A DNA stretch of 64,000 bases. Origin: Gemmatimonadaceae bacterium. Lineage in GTDB: Bacteria > Gemmatimonadota > Gemmatimonadetes > Gemmatimonadales > Gemmatimonadaceae. The translations under genes and the position numbers were made by a program. Under the pieces are notes generated by a model. That model was not told where the DNA came from. It ran no database searches and saw only the letters and a program-made list of their open reading frames with translations. Where the stretch lies: positions 1-64,000 of the forward strand of contig JADLCY010000011.1 in the NCBI GenBank assembly GCA_020846935.1, written 5' to 3'. Shown piece after piece: positions 23,128 to 32,676 of this stretch (within the stretch, counting starts at the first letter, position 1; every line of letters begins with the position of its first letter).

Positions 23128-23892
23128 ATGGAGTGGATCAGCGAACCCGGCGCCTGGATCGGCCTGCTCACCCTCACGGTGCTGGAGGTCGTGCTCGGGA
23201 TCGACAACATCATTTTCATCTCGATCCTGTCGGGCAAGCTCCCGAAAGCCGAGCAACCGAGGGCCCGGCGTCTGGGCCTGATGGGGGCGTTCGTCACCCG
23301 CATCCTGCTGCTGCTGTCGATCGCGTGGATCGTCCGCTTGACGCGCCCGCTGTTTACGCTGTTCGACGTGGAGTTCAGCGGTCGCGCAATCATCCTGCTG
23401 GTGGGCGGGCTGTTCCTGATTGCCAAGGCGACCTATGAGATCCACGACAAACTCGAGGGTGAGAGCGCTCATGAAAGGACCGATCGCGTGGCCCGATCGC
23501 TGGCTGCGGTCGTCGCGCAGATCATGGTCGTGGACATCGTCTTCTCGCTCGACTCGGTGATCACCGCGGTCGGCATGGTCCAGCACGTAACGATCATGAT
23601 CGCGGCCAACGTCATCGCGCTTGGCGTGATGCTCATGGCGGCCGGCCCGATCTCGGACTTCGTGGACCGCCACCCCACCATCAAGATCCTGGCGCTGGCG
23701 TTCCTCGTACTCATCGGCACGAACCTGATGGCCGAGGGCCTCGGCCAGCATCTGCCCAAGGGCTACACGTACTTCGCGATGGCCTTTTCGGTGGCCGTCG
23801 AGATGATCAACCTGCGGATACGCCGGAAGTCAGAGCCAGTCGCGCTGCGCGACACGCCACGACTCGACGACGCGGAGCTCCCGCGGGCGTGA
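23128..23892 (+). CDS. TerC-family integral membrane protein
   Basis: 254 residues with about seven hydrophobic helices. The family marks are LEVVLGIDNIIFISIL in the first helix and MVVDIVFSLDSVITAVGM in the fifth, with the acidic residues inside the membrane that define TerC/YgdQ proteins. These are manganese or calcium exporters; some load metal onto secreted enzymes. The start at 23128 follows GGAGG at 23112-23116. A strong terminator follows the gene, facing the large DUF4175 operon. Confidence 0.9.
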   Translation: MEWISEPGAWIGLLTLTVLEVVLGIDNIIFISILSGKLPKAEQPRARRLGLMGAFVTRILLLLSIAWIVRLTRPLFTLFDVEFSGRAIILLVGGLFLIAKATYEIHDKLEGESAHERTDRVARSLAAVVAQIMVVDIVFSLDSVITAVGMVQHVTIMIAANVIALGVMLMAAGPISDFVDRHPTIKILALAFLVLIGTNLMAEGLGQHLPKGYTYFAMAFSVAVEMINLRIRRKSEPVALRDTPRLDDAELPRA

Positions 23893-23896
23893 GGCT

Positions 23897-23934
23897 GCCG
23901 CGTCGGCTCAGGCATCGCCTGCTGCCGACGCGGC
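23897..23934. terminator. bidirectional hairpin between convergent genes
   Basis: GCCGCGTCGGC pairs with GCCGACGCGGC (11 bp), with an inner AGGC/GCCT stem. It lies between the TerC stop and the stop of the DUF4175 operon and can serve both strands. There is no T-tract on either side, as is often so in high-GC genomes. Confidence 0.7.
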
Positions 23935-23943
23935 TAGGAGTCA

Positions 23944-26900
23944 TCACGGCTTCTTCGCGCCAGGCCGCCGCGACAGCGACCGGAAGTACTCGTTGACCAT
24001 GTCGCGATAGGCCTGCGGCACATCGTCGGATCCGCCGAGCACCGGTCCCTCGCGCTCCTTGCCGGCGAGTTGTCGCCGCAGGCCAAACTCGAACTCGCGG
24101 AAGCCTTCGAGCACCGATCCGCGGAGGCGCTCCAGCTCCTCCGGATCGTTGAACGCCCGCCCTGCCTCGAGCTCGCGCAGGCGCGCAATCAGGCGATCGA
24201 GATCGGCCGTCGGAGTGCCAGAGCCGGCCAGGGTGTTTCGCAGGTCCTGCGCGGCCTCACGCTGCGACCGAAGCTCGCGCGAGAACTGTCGCGCGTCTTC
24301 CGCGGTGAAGCCAGCACCCGGGCCTCCCTGTCCGCTGCCACCAGCGCGGCCACCGGGCTGACGTTCGCCACTCGGCATCCCACCCCCCTGCTGCTGCGAC
24401 GGAGCAAGTCCGCGCCGAGCACCCGCCCCCTGGCCCTGCTGCTGGCCACCGCCCTGACCCTGGCCTTGTTGTCCCTGACCTTGGCCCTGTCCCTGACCCT
24501 GACCTTGGCCTTGGCCTTGTCCCTGACCCTGGCCTTGTCCCTGACCCTGGCCTTGTCCCTGACCCTGGCCTTGGCCCTGTCCCTGCTGTCCTTGAGCCTG
24601 ACCTTGGCTCTGACCTTGGCCTTGGCCCTGTTGGCCCTGCCCCTGTCCTTGTTGACCTTGGCCTTGTTGACCCTGGCCTTGTTGACCCTGGCCTTGCTGA
24701 CCTTGCCCTTGCTGACCTTGCCCTTGCTGACCCTGACCCTGTTGCCCTTGCTGGCCCGTTTGCCCCCGCGCACCCTGCTGCTCGCCGTTGCGCGCGGCGC
24801 CCTGGCTCGAATCCGTCGCGCGGCGGTTGAGTCGCTCGCGCATCCGGTCGTCGATCGAGGTGAGACCGCGCACCAGATCGCGCGCCTGTGCGAGCGAACG
24901 CTGTGAACGCTGCGCGCTGTCACTGCCCGCGCGGGCACCTCCGGCCACGCGCGCGAGGCGGGAACTCAGCGAGTCCAGGTCCGACTGGATCTGCTTCTCG
25001 AAGTTGTTGGCGTATTCACGCGACGGAGACGTCATGGTCCGTCGTGAGTAGTTGATGCGATCTTCGATGCGCCCACGACGGATTGCGTCGGCGGCTTCGC
25101 GCAGACCCGACGCGGCACCGGACTGCTGGGACTGAGCGCCGCGCGCCAGGCGATCGAGGTCGCGCTCGAGCGCGGACACCTCCTCCGCCATCGTCGCCTT
25201 GCGCTCGTCGGTCTGTTGCGCGCGCGCTCCACTCGTGCCCTGGCCCATCTGACTCACGTCCCGCGCCACATCGCGCTGTCGTTCGGAGAGCTCCTGCGCA
25301 CGCCTGGCAGCATCCTGTGCGCCATTTGCCGAAGCAGACTGACGCGTCTCTTCGAGCAGTCGGCGTGCCTGTTCGAGTTGCTGTGAGGCGGCCGCACCGC
25401 CGCTGCCCTGCGACGTGCTTCCGCCCGACTGCGCAGCCGAACGCCGCATCTGATTGGCGGCGTCCTGAAGACGCCGCGCCGTCTCCTGCATCTCCTGCGA
25501 GCGTTGTTCGCGGGCCAGCCGCTCCAGTTGACGGGACAGATTCTCCGTTTCATCGGCGAGCTGCCGCTGCGACGACCCGCCACCACCACCGCCGCTCCCC
25601 TGCTGTCCGCGCTGGCGCTGTGCGTCGTTCTCCTGCTGTTGACGCGCGGCGAGTCGCTTGAGTCGCTCGAGGGTCTCGTCGACCTGCTGCTGAGCCTGTT
25701 CCTGCTGCCCGCGCTGCACCTGCTCGTACTGGTTGCGCAACTTGTCGTTCTCGAGCTCCAGCAGATCCGCGAGGTCCGACGCGTTCGCATCCTGACCGCC
25801 ACCACCGCCGCCACCACCACCCTGCTGCATGCTGACGCTCACCTCACGGAACACGGCCTCCGCGCGCTCGAGCCATTGAAGGGCACGCTGTTCCGGCGGC
25901 AGCGCATCAGAGAGTTCGACCTTGGCCAGACGCTCCTCGGCGCCCTGCATTTCCTTTTTGGCTTCCGGCATGAGTTCCAGCAACTTCCGGAACCCGCTGT
26001 CGGCCGCCTGCACCGCGGGACGGCGCAGCCGCTCGATCAGTTCGTCGACGCGCTCGCGCAACCGGCCCTGAGCCAGATGAATCGTCGCGACGTCTTCGCG
26101 CAGCGTCACCACCGCGGTTCCGACTGAATCACGCTGGGCCTTGAAGGTTGCCGAAATGATCTCGCGCTGCTGTTGCACGAGGGCGCCCGGGTTCATCTCC
26201 TGTTGTCCGCCACCACCGCCACCGCCGCCCTGCTGGTTCTGCCGGAAGTCACGCCCGAACGGCCGCACCGTCAGGAAGTAGATGTCGCTCGCGGCCTTGT
26301 TGCCCGTCACACCCGGAGGCGAGCCCGGGCGCTGAACGCCGCTGTTGTCCCACGCCCGGGCGTAGTACGCAATCACGTCCCCCGCCTCGAGCGACAGCTC
26401 TTCGAGGAACAGGGTGTGTGCCGCCGTCATGTCGCGCAGCCGTCGGCCCTGACCGTCGGTGAGCGGCACCACCTTCTCCTCGCCGCCGTTCACGCGATAC
26501 ACCAGCTCCAACCGTCCGATGCCATAGTCGTCGGACGCCTGAGCCTCGATCAGCACCTCGTCGACGGTGCTCGGCCGAGTGTCGCGACCGGGTTTCGTGA
26601 TCGTGACGGTCGGCGGACCATCTTCGAGCGCATCGACCACGTACTCCACCGAACCCGGCACCCGCGTCCCATCCTCGGCGTCGAGTTCCACTCGATAGAA
26701 TCCGTCGTGATTCACCACGATGGTGGTGGCGAGCGTCGTGTCGTCCACCGGCTTGAGTTCGATGCGCGTCTTGCCGTCGTCGAGCACCAGGCGTCCGCCA
26801 CGCACGGCGCGCGATGCGCGCACGCGGATCGTGGCACGCGTTCCGGTGAGCGCCGCGATGTCCCCACCATCCGGAATGGTCTCCACGGGGAGCCCGGTAT

Positions 26901-27810
26901 ACGCCGGGTAGCGAAGCGTCACGGACATGCCGCTGACCGCAGGCAAGTCGCGCACGGTGAGCTTGCCGACGTCCGACCGCACGCCGCTCGCCTCCACGAA
27001 GTACTCGGCGTCTTCGGCCACATCGAACAGGCGCGCCCTGAAGCTCACCGAGTCGGGCCCTGGACCCATCGGAATGCGTTCCCACTCGGTGCCCTGCCCT
27101 CGCCGGACGACGACTTCCACCAGTTCCGCCGAGAATCCGGAGAGGGACGCATCGATCTGGACATCGCTGCCGCGCGCCACCGTGGCGTCGCCCGGCTCCA
27201 CGAAGACGGCGTACACGGGCGTGGAGGCCGGATTGCTCCAGGGCGTGAACATCAGCCGCGCACCCTGTCGGATGTACGACGGCCCGATGATCAGCAGGCT
27301 CGCCAGCGCGAGCAGCAGCAGCCCGGCGATCGTCAATCCACGGACGGTCAGGCCGCGCTCGAGTTGCGCAATCTCGTGCGCGCCGCGCATGCGACGCACG
27401 GCGTCGGCCACGAGGCCGCGCTCCAGCAGCGCGGAGCGCGACTCCTCAGCCGCGGGCCGCTGTTGGACTTCGACCGCTGAAAGCACCGCGCCGTCGAGCG
27501 ACGGCACTCGCTCCTCGAGGTAGAGTGCCAGACGATCATCTGTGATGCGGCGCAGCAGCGGGTAGAGCACCCAGCGCACCCCCACCACCGCCGTCACGAG
27601 TCCGAGCAGTATCCGCGCCCACACCACGCTGGTCGGTGTGAACCGGAGTTGCTCCATCACCGCAGACGTCGCCCAGATGGTGACTCCAAGAGCCGCGATG
27701 ACGACGGCAAGACCGATCGCGAGATGACGTACCCGCCATCTCCGTCGGGCTTCCGTCAGGGCGGCGCCGAGTTCCGACACCGGGTTCGTCCGTTCAGCGA
27801 GCATTCGCAT
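23944..27810 (-). CDS. DUF4175-type large membrane protein with Gln/Gly repeat tail
   Basis: 1288 residues from the ATG at 27810, preceded by AGGAG that overlaps the stop of the BatA gene. The N-terminus has three transmembrane helices (about 30-50, 62-80 and 155-175). Ig-like beta domains follow to about 520 (VPGSVEYVVDALEDGPP, DDYGIGRLELVYRVNGG). A long Gln/Glu/Arg-rich helical and probably coiled-coil region runs from 560 to about 1010, then an extreme Gln/Gly tract, then a short globular end (RQFSRELRSQREAAQDL). This is the TIGR02302/DUF4175 layout found as the last gene of MoxR/DUF58/VWA operons. The outer part is likely periplasmic. It presumably serves the same envelope complex as the genes before it; the biochemical role is unknown. 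Confidence 0.85.
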   Translation of the reverse strand: MRMLAERTNPVSELGAALTEARRRWRVRHLAIGLAVVIAALGVTIWATSAVMEQLRFTPTSVVWARILLGLVTAVVGVRWVLYPLLRRITDDRLALYLEERVPSLDGAVLSAVEVQQRPAAEESRSALLERGLVADAVRRMRGAHEIAQLERGLTVRGLTIAGLLLLALASLLIIGPSYIRQGARLMFTPWSNPASTPVYAVFVEPGDATVARGSDVQIDASLSGFSAELVEVVVRRGQGTEWERIPMGPGPDSVSFRARLFDVAEDAEYFVEASGVRSDVGKLTVRDLPAVSGMSVTLRYPAYTGLPVETIPDGGDIAALTGTRATIRVRASRAVRGGRLVLDDGKTRIELKPVDDTTLATTIVVNHDGFYRVELDAEDGTRVPGSVEYVVDALEDGPPTVTITKPGRDTRPSTVDEVLIEAQASDDYGIGRLELVYRVNGGEEKVVPLTDGQGRRLRDMTAAHTLFLEELSLEAGDVIAYYARAWDNSGVQRPGSPPGVTGNKAASDIYFLTVRPFGRDFRQNQQGGGGGGGGQQEMNPGALVQQQREIISATFKAQRDSVGTAVVTLREDVATIHLAQGRLRERVDELIERLRRPAVQAADSGFRKLLELMPEAKKEMQGAEERLAKVELSDALPPEQRALQWLERAEAVFREVSVSMQQGGGGGGGGGQDANASDLADLLELENDKLRNQYEQVQRGQQEQAQQQVDETLERLKRLAARQQQENDAQRQRGQQGSGGGGGGSSQRQLADETENLSRQLERLAREQRSQEMQETARRLQDAANQMRRSAAQSGGSTSQGSGGAAASQQLEQARRLLEETRQSASANGAQDAARRAQELSERQRDVARDVSQMGQGTSGARAQQTDERKATMAEEVSALERDLDRLARGAQSQQSGAASGLREAADAIRRGRIEDRINYSRRTMTSPSREYANNFEKQIQSDLDSLSSRLARVAGGARAGSDSAQRSQRSLAQARDLVRGLTSIDDRMRERLNRRATDSSQGAARNGEQQGARGQTGQQGQQGQGQQGQGQQGQGQQGQGQQGQGQQGQGQQGQGQGQQGQGQGQSQGQAQGQQGQGQGQGQGQGQGQGQGQGQGQGQGQGQGQGQGQGQGQQGQGQGGGQQQGQGAGARRGLAPSQQQGGGMPSGERQPGGRAGGSGQGGPGAGFTAEDARQFSRELRSQREAAQDLRNTLAGSGTPTADLDRLIARLRELEAGRAFNDPEELERLRGSVLEGFREFEFGLRRQLAGKEREGPVLGGSDDVPQAYRDMVNEYFRSLSRRPGAKKP
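24440..24757 (-). repeat. in-frame Gln/Gly tandem repeats with 15- and 18-base periods
   Basis: Inside the DUF4175 gene the minus strand encodes a tract of about 100 residues made almost only of Q and G. Two sub-arrays are visible. From about 24650 to 24740 the unit is 15 bases (QGQQG), and from about 24495 to 24575 it is 18 bases (units of QG pairs). All units are multiples of three, so copy-number change would keep the frame. Confidence 0.85.
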
Positions 27811-27818
27811 GGGCGCTC

Positions 27819-29891
27819 CTAGACCGGTTCGAGACGGTTGGTGCTCGCGCGGCGGGCCACGATCCCCTCGACGAGGAAGATCACAGCGACCACCGCAAGA
27901 ATGTACCACCACAGGGACTGCCGCTGCTCGCGTTCCTGGAGCTGGAGCATGGGATCTGCCACCTGACTACTCGCGGGCTGCGTGGCGGGTGCGAGCGCGT
28001 TGGTGAGGCGCAACACATCGAATGTGGCAAAGTCGAGCTCCGCTGGCGCGACGTTCACGGCGAGGAGCCTCGGCTCGGCGTTCGGCGTCCCGGACGGGCG
28101 AATCTGATACACGCCGGCTTCACGAAGTTCGAGTGCGGCGGGCGCGTCCTTGCCGCCGACAGCCAGTCGCGTACCTCGCGGCGAGATCACGCTCCATCGC
28201 GATGCGCCGGCGGTGCTGCTCCCTTCGAGATCCTCTGGACGCACAGCTTCGCCCACGGCATAGGCGCGCTTGCGATCCCGGTACGCCGCCGCGTAGCGCA
28301 CGAGCTGATGCACGAACGGCAGGAACACGGGTTGCCGCGCGAGGTCATTCCAGTACCCGTCGAAGCTCGACCCCCAGGTGAGTACGCGCCCGCTGCCAAG
28401 ATGATGTTCCACCAGGGCGGGCGCGCCGTCGTCGAATCGCGCGAGCACGCCGTCGGTGGTATCGATCGCCCGGTACCGGAAGAAGCGCGCCGACGAGAGA
28501 TCGCCGCTGCGCGCGCCGCTGAACACGGACAGCGCCTGATGCCCGCGATCGATGACGCCGAGGACGGCGCCACGTTCACCGAGTCGATCCGACGGCGTCG
28601 CGATCTGCCCCGGCATCAGCGCTCTGGCCGCCGCCGGCCACTCGCGCGCCGAAGTCCGCTCGCCGAGGACGGTGAGCATGCCACCGCCCGCACGCACAAA
28701 CGCCTCGACGCGTGCGGCGCCGAGTCCCGCCGGGAACCCGGCGTCGTTGAGAATGAGGACGCGGCGTCCCGCGAGGTCCGCCGGTGTCACCTGGTCGCTG
28801 CGGCGAACGAGCAGGTCGAACCCGGGAGCATCCCCGATCTCGAGCGCACGCGTGAGAAAGATGTTGCGCTCTGGCGGACTGTCCCGATGATCGACCACCA
28901 GCACCGGCACCGTCGGTGGACGAGAGAGCATGAAGTGGAACTCGTCGTCGCCGGCGAGGTCGTCGCTGTCGATCACCACGCGCGCCGGCACCGGTCGGTT
29001 TGGCACAGCAACGGAACCAAAGCTCACCGTAGCGCCGCCGTCCCCCGGGAGGTCAGCGGTTCCCCGAGCGACCTCGCGCCCACCGACTTCGAGCCGCGCG
29101 CGCACGGCCCGCTCCGCCGGACCGAGCCGCGCGAGTCGCGCCGTCACGTTGACGCGATTCACGTCGCCGTCGGGATCCCTCCGCACGTCGACACCTCGGA
29201 CCGACCGGTCGACGACCGGACCGCTCACGTCGATGGGCTTCACTTCGGTGCCGGGCGGAACGGTGATCTCATCGGTGAGATCCCAGCTGGTGCGCTGGAA
29301 ATCGCTGACCACAACGAGGCGCAACCGCGGCAGCTCGCTCGACGAAAGGACGCGGCCGGCGAGCGTGACGGCCGGTGCGAGGCGCGTGCCTTCGTCTCCG
29401 GGCGCAATCGAGTCGAACGCCGCCCGAAGCTGGGCCTTGTCGCCGCTCGGTTCGTTCACGGCGGTCGCATGTCGGTCAAAGGGAATGACCGTCAGCCGGT
29501 CGGCCGGGTCGATCGCGTCGATGACACGTCGCGCCTCGACCTGCGCGCGCGACCATCGATCGCCGTATTTCATGGAGAACGATCGATCGACAAGGAGCAC
29601 GATCTCGGTGCCCCTCCGCGAATCGCCGGCCGCCGCACCACGCCGCGCGAAGACAGGCCGAGCGAACGCGAGCGCCGCGAGCGCGACGATGGCACACCGC
29701 GCAAGAAAGAGCAGCCAGTCCCGGATCCGCTGCCGCGCCGAAAACGGATACGGCGTCCGGCGGATGAACATGAGCGACGGGAACGCCACCGCGTCCTTCT
29801 TCTCCTTGTGCACGAGATGCACGAGGAGTGGCACCACGACCGCGGCGGCCGCCGCGATGAAGATCGGCGCGAGGAGTGCGAGCGGGATCAT
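27819..29891 (-). CDS. BatA-type VWA membrane protein
   Basis: 690 residues. It starts with the BatA/aerotolerance N-terminal domain (MIPLALLAPIFIAAAAAVVV, LLVHLVHKEKKDAVAFPSL), two transmembrane helices (about 7-25 and 62-80), then a VWA domain at 98-250 with the MIDAS motif DRSFS (VLLVDRSFSMKYGDRWS) and the second acidic loop SDFQ. A glutamine-amidotransferase-like segment follows at about 330-540 (RVLILNDAGFPAGLGAARVE, GRVLTWGSSFDGYWNDLARQ). A last transmembrane helix lies at about 660-680. It is paired with MoxR and DUF58 genes as in Bat operons, where MoxR AAA ATPases are thought to act as chaperones for VWA proteins. ATGA overlap with the DUF58 gene. Confidence 0.88.
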   Translation of the reverse strand: MIPLALLAPIFIAAAAAVVVPLLVHLVHKEKKDAVAFPSLMFIRRTPYPFSARQRIRDWLLFLARCAIVALAALAFARPVFARRGAAAGDSRRGTEIVLLVDRSFSMKYGDRWSRAQVEARRVIDAIDPADRLTVIPFDRHATAVNEPSGDKAQLRAAFDSIAPGDEGTRLAPAVTLAGRVLSSSELPRLRLVVVSDFQRTSWDLTDEITVPPGTEVKPIDVSGPVVDRSVRGVDVRRDPDGDVNRVNVTARLARLGPAERAVRARLEVGGREVARGTADLPGDGGATVSFGSVAVPNRPVPARVVIDSDDLAGDDEFHFMLSRPPTVPVLVVDHRDSPPERNIFLTRALEIGDAPGFDLLVRRSDQVTPADLAGRRVLILNDAGFPAGLGAARVEAFVRAGGGMLTVLGERTSAREWPAAARALMPGQIATPSDRLGERGAVLGVIDRGHQALSVFSGARSGDLSSARFFRYRAIDTTDGVLARFDDGAPALVEHHLGSGRVLTWGSSFDGYWNDLARQPVFLPFVHQLVRYAAAYRDRKRAYAVGEAVRPEDLEGSSTAGASRWSVISPRGTRLAVGGKDAPAALELREAGVYQIRPSGTPNAEPRLLAVNVAPAELDFATFDVLRLTNALAPATQPASSQVADPMLQLQEREQRQSLWWYILAVVAVIFLVEGIVARRASTNRLEPV

Positions 29892-30826
29892 CGCACCGTG
29901 CGCATGCGTTCGCGCTTTACCAGGTACTCGAACAACATGCGATCGAGCGGTTGGGACGTATCGACGAGCGCGTAGTCGACCTGGTTCTCTCCAAGCACCT
30001 TGGCCATGCGCGCCACATGGCTCCCGATCGCTTCGAGATACTCCTCACGAAGCTTGCCGGGAATGACCGGAACGCGCATGCCGGTCTCGACATCACGAAA
30101 GGTCGTGGCATCCGTATACGGCAGGGTACGCTCGGCGCTATCAAGGATGTGGAACACGATCACGTCGTGGCCGCCGTCGCGCAGCGGCGCGAGGGCCTTC
30201 ACCACCACCTCGGGCGCCTCGTACAGATCGGACAAGAGCAGAAAGATGCCGCGCCGCGTCTGGTTCTCGGCGACGCGCTGGAGCGGCGCGGTGAGGCCTC
30301 CCTTGCCGCGGGCTTCCGCGCGGTCGAGCGCATGCAGTACGTGACTCAGGTGTCGCGCCGACGGCGGCACAATCTCGCGCACGGCCTCGTCAAAGGTGAC
30401 CAACCCGACGCGATCGCGCTGACGGTGCGAGAAATACGTCAGGCACGCGCCGAGGAACTTGGCGTACTCGAGCTTCGTGAGTCGCTCGTGCCGAAAGCCC
30501 ATCGACGCCGAGGTGTCGAGGAGCACCGTGAAGTTGGTGTTCGTATCGGCTTCGAAGGTCTTGAGGTAGTAGCGCTCCGTGCGTGCATACACCCGCCAGT
30601 CGATTCGGCGGATGTCGTCGCCCGGCATGTACGCCCGATGCTGCGCGAAATCCGTGGAGAACCCGAGGTGCGGCGATCGGTGCAGACCGGAGATGAAGCC
30701 CTCCACCACCCAGCGGGCGACAAGCTCCAGGTCACCGATGCGGCCCAGGATGGCCGGATCGATGAACTGCGCTCCGGGCATGCCGGCGTCGCGGTCCGTA
30801 CTGGTCGGTGGATGCGGGGTGGTCAC
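29888..30826 (-). CDS. DUF58 domain protein of the MoxR operon
   Basis: 312 residues, with the DUF58 core GDDIRRIDWRVYARTERYYL and a VWA-like fold carrying a MIDAS-type DTSASM (VLLDTSASMGFRHERLTKLE). No transmembrane helix is apparent. The listed start is a GTG at 30826 without a clear Shine-Dalgarno; an ATG at 30781 (MPGAQFIDPAILGRI) is an equally possible start and gives the usual N-terminus. DUF58 proteins always accompany MoxR ATPases and BatA-type VWA proteins and are presumed partners in one membrane-associated complex. The C-terminal stop overlaps the BatA gene start by four bases. Confidence 0.9.
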   Translation of the reverse strand: MTTPHPPTSTDRDAGMPGAQFIDPAILGRIGDLELVARWVVEGFISGLHRSPHLGFSTDFAQHRAYMPGDDIRRIDWRVYARTERYYLKTFEADTNTNFTVLLDTSASMGFRHERLTKLEYAKFLGACLTYFSHRQRDRVGLVTFDEAVREIVPPSARHLSHVLHALDRAEARGKGGLTAPLQRVAENQTRRGIFLLLSDLYEAPEVVVKALAPLRDGGHDVIVFHILDSAERTLPYTDATTFRDVETGMRVPVIPGKLREEYLEAIGSHVARMAKVLGENQVDYALVDTSQPLDRMLFEYLVKRERMRTVR

Positions 30827-30872
30827 GATGAGGAGGTGCGCGCGAGCAAGGGAGTCGACCGAAATGAGCAGG

Positions 30873-31910
30873 CTACAAATGCGCCTTGGGACGTGGCACC
30901 GCTTCGATCAGTCGGCCGATCAGAGAGTCGGTGGTCACGCGCTCGGACTGTGCATGGAAGTTCGTGAGGATGCGGTGACGAAGCACGGGCGGTGCCAGGG
31001 CGGCGATGTCCTCGAATGACACGTGGTAGCGCCCGTGCATCAGCGCACGCGCCTTGCCGCCGAGGACCAGATACTGCGCGGCACGCACCGACGCGCCGTA
31101 GGTGACGTACTGTTTGATGAAATCGGGAGCCGTTCCGCTCGCTGGGCGGGTGGCGCGCACGAGGTGCACGGCATACCGGGCGACGGACTCGGCCACCGGC
31201 ACCCGCCTGACGAGTCGCTGGAACGCCACGATGTCCTTCCCCGTGATGGCGTGCTGGAACTTGTGCGACTGGATCGCGGTCGTGGACTGCACGACCTGCA
31301 GCTCCTCGTTCTCCGTAAGGTACTCGATCACGACCTGGAACATGAAGCGATCGAGCTGCGCCTCGGGGAGTGGGTACGTCCCTTCCAGCTCGATGGGGTT
31401 CTGCGTCGCAAAGACGAAGAACGGCGGCTCCAGCTGGTAGGTGCGCCCCTGCACCGTCACGCGGTGCTCCTGCATGGCCTCCAGCATCGCGGACTGCGTC
31501 TTGGGTGGCGTGCGGTTGATCTCGTCGGCCAGCACGATGTTGGCAAAGACCGGCCCCGGCACGAAGGCCATGCGACGCCGCCCCGACTCCGGATCCTCCT
31601 GGATGATGTCGGTGCCCGTGATGTCCGACGGCATGAGGTCGGGCGTGAACTGGATGCGCGAGAACTTGAGGTCGAGCACCTGCGCCATCGTGTGAATCAG
31701 CAGCGTCTTGGCCAGGCCGGGCACGCCCACGATCAGGCAGTTGCCTCCCGCAAACAGCGCGATCAGCGCCTGTTCGATCACCGGCTCCTGGCCGACGATG
31801 AGCTTGCGCAGCTCGGTCATGATCGCCGCGCGTCCGTCGCGCAGGCGATCGGCGAGGGCAATGTCATCGGGCGCCTCGAGCGCCACGCCGTCCTGTGTGG
31901 TGGTGTTCAC
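30873..31910 (-). CDS. MoxR-family AAA+ ATPase
   Basis: 345 residues from a GTG start. Walker A is GVPGLAKT, Walker B VLADEINRTPPKTQSA, and the sensor is FVFATQNPIELEGTYPLPEA, all in the usual MoxR order; the C-terminal lid includes GASVRAAQYLVLGGKARAL. MoxR ATPases act as chaperones that assemble or activate metal-binding VWA protein complexes. It lies 46 bases upstream of the DUF58 gene and 13 bases downstream of the DUF4159 gene, in the middle of the eight-gene unit, so its likely clients are the VWA proteins encoded at 27819-29891 and 36325-38613. Confidence 0.95.
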   Translation of the reverse strand: MNTTTQDGVALEAPDDIALADRLRDGRAAIMTELRKLIVGQEPVIEQALIALFAGGNCLIVGVPGLAKTLLIHTMAQVLDLKFSRIQFTPDLMPSDITGTDIIQEDPESGRRRMAFVPGPVFANIVLADEINRTPPKTQSAMLEAMQEHRVTVQGRTYQLEPPFFVFATQNPIELEGTYPLPEAQLDRFMFQVVIEYLTENEELQVVQSTTAIQSHKFQHAITGKDIVAFQRLVRRVPVAESVARYAVHLVRATRPASGTAPDFIKQYVTYGASVRAAQYLVLGGKARALMHGRYHVSFEDIAALAPPVLRHRILTNFHAQSERVTTDSLIGRLIEAVPRPKAHL

Positions 31911-31923
31911 TCGTCTCTCGGGG

Positions 31924-32676
31924 TCAGTGGGTCATCGCGTAGATCACGTAGTTCACGGCCAGCTTGTACGCCTCGTTGGTCAGCGAAATCGGCAGGAAGC
32001 CTTCGTCCGAAAACTCCATGTAGTCGCCGATGTCGTTGTTGTAGTTGGCAATCATCACCAGGCGTTTGGTCGGATCGTTGTCCTCGTAGGCACCGAGGAA
32101 CTGGGAGGGCACGCCCTGCATGGGGTGGGTCATCTCCAGCGACTCGATGTGGAAGAAGGAGTCGAAGATCTGGTTCCCGAGTTCGAGCGGCACGATCTTG
32201 AGCGACGGGAACGCCTCGCGCCACCGGGCCTCGAAGTTGTACCAGTGCTCTCCGGCAAAATCGTCGAAGATGATGAAGCCGCCCTTGGCCACGTAGTCGC
32301 GCACGCCCTGCAGTTCGGTCGGCGACATCGTCCAGAAGCCGGGCTCCGACACGTAGGCCACGGGGTACTTGAAGAGCTCCGGATCGTCGAACGGCAGGAT
32401 GTTGCTGCCATCCATGCGCGGCCGCACCCCGGTGACTTCCTGCAGGATCTTCATGAAGTGCGACTCGGCCCGCGGATAGTCGTGGTCCCACTTGAGGTCC
32501 CACGAACCGCCCAGTGGCTCGAAGCGTACGCGCACGAACGTGAATCGCCCGTCGTAGGTGACGTTGGGGTTCGGGTTGTTGCCCGGCGACCCGCGAAAGC
32601 GCCGCTGCGCCGCCAGGGTAAGGGGCAGGACCACGGCAAGCACGATCCCGATGCGAAGCCAACGCCTGGTCATCAT
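31924..32676 (-). CDS. secreted DUF4159 protein
   Basis: 250 residues with a signal peptide (MTRRWLRIGIVLAVVLPLTLAAQ). The DUF4159 pattern is visible: NVTYDGRFTFVRVRFEP, WDHDYPRAESHFMKIL, a KGGFIIFDDFAGEHWYNFE segment and YDAM-like end replaced by YKLAVNYVIYAMTH. DUF4159 folds like a class I glutamine amidotransferase but without its catalytic residues; members are nearly always found in MoxR/BatA operons of Gemmatimonadota, Bacteroidota and Planctomycetota. Two ATG codons in a row at the start (32676 and 32673) overlap the stop of the upstream gene. Confidence 0.88.
   Translation of the reverse strand: MMTRRWLRIGIVLAVVLPLTLAAQRRFRGSPGNNPNPNVTYDGRFTFVRVRFEPLGGSWDLKWDHDYPRAESHFMKILQEVTGVRPRMDGSNILPFDDPELFKYPVAYVSEPGFWTMSPTELQGVRDYVAKGGFIIFDDFAGEHWYNFEARWREAFPSLKIVPLELGNQIFDSFFHIESLEMTHPMQGVPSQFLGAYEDNDPTKRLVMIANYNNDIGDYMEFSDEGFLPISLTNEAYKLAVNYVIYAMTH

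Noticed and set aside
24440-24757. Regular repeats that could be taken for a CRISPR array
   Set aside because: Units are 15 and 18 bases with no unique spacers, and they are in frame inside a gene. No cas genes are present.
24070-24906. A 278-residue plus-strand frame rich in Leu/Thr/Ala that looks like a many-pass membrane protein
   Set aside because: It is the antisense reading of the Gln/Gly repeat tract (CAG/GGC words read as CTG/GCC). It has no start signal or family.
26173-27480. Long open frame on the plus strand opposite the DUF4175 gene
   Set aside because: His/Arg-rich translation without domains; a GC-bias shadow of the real gene.
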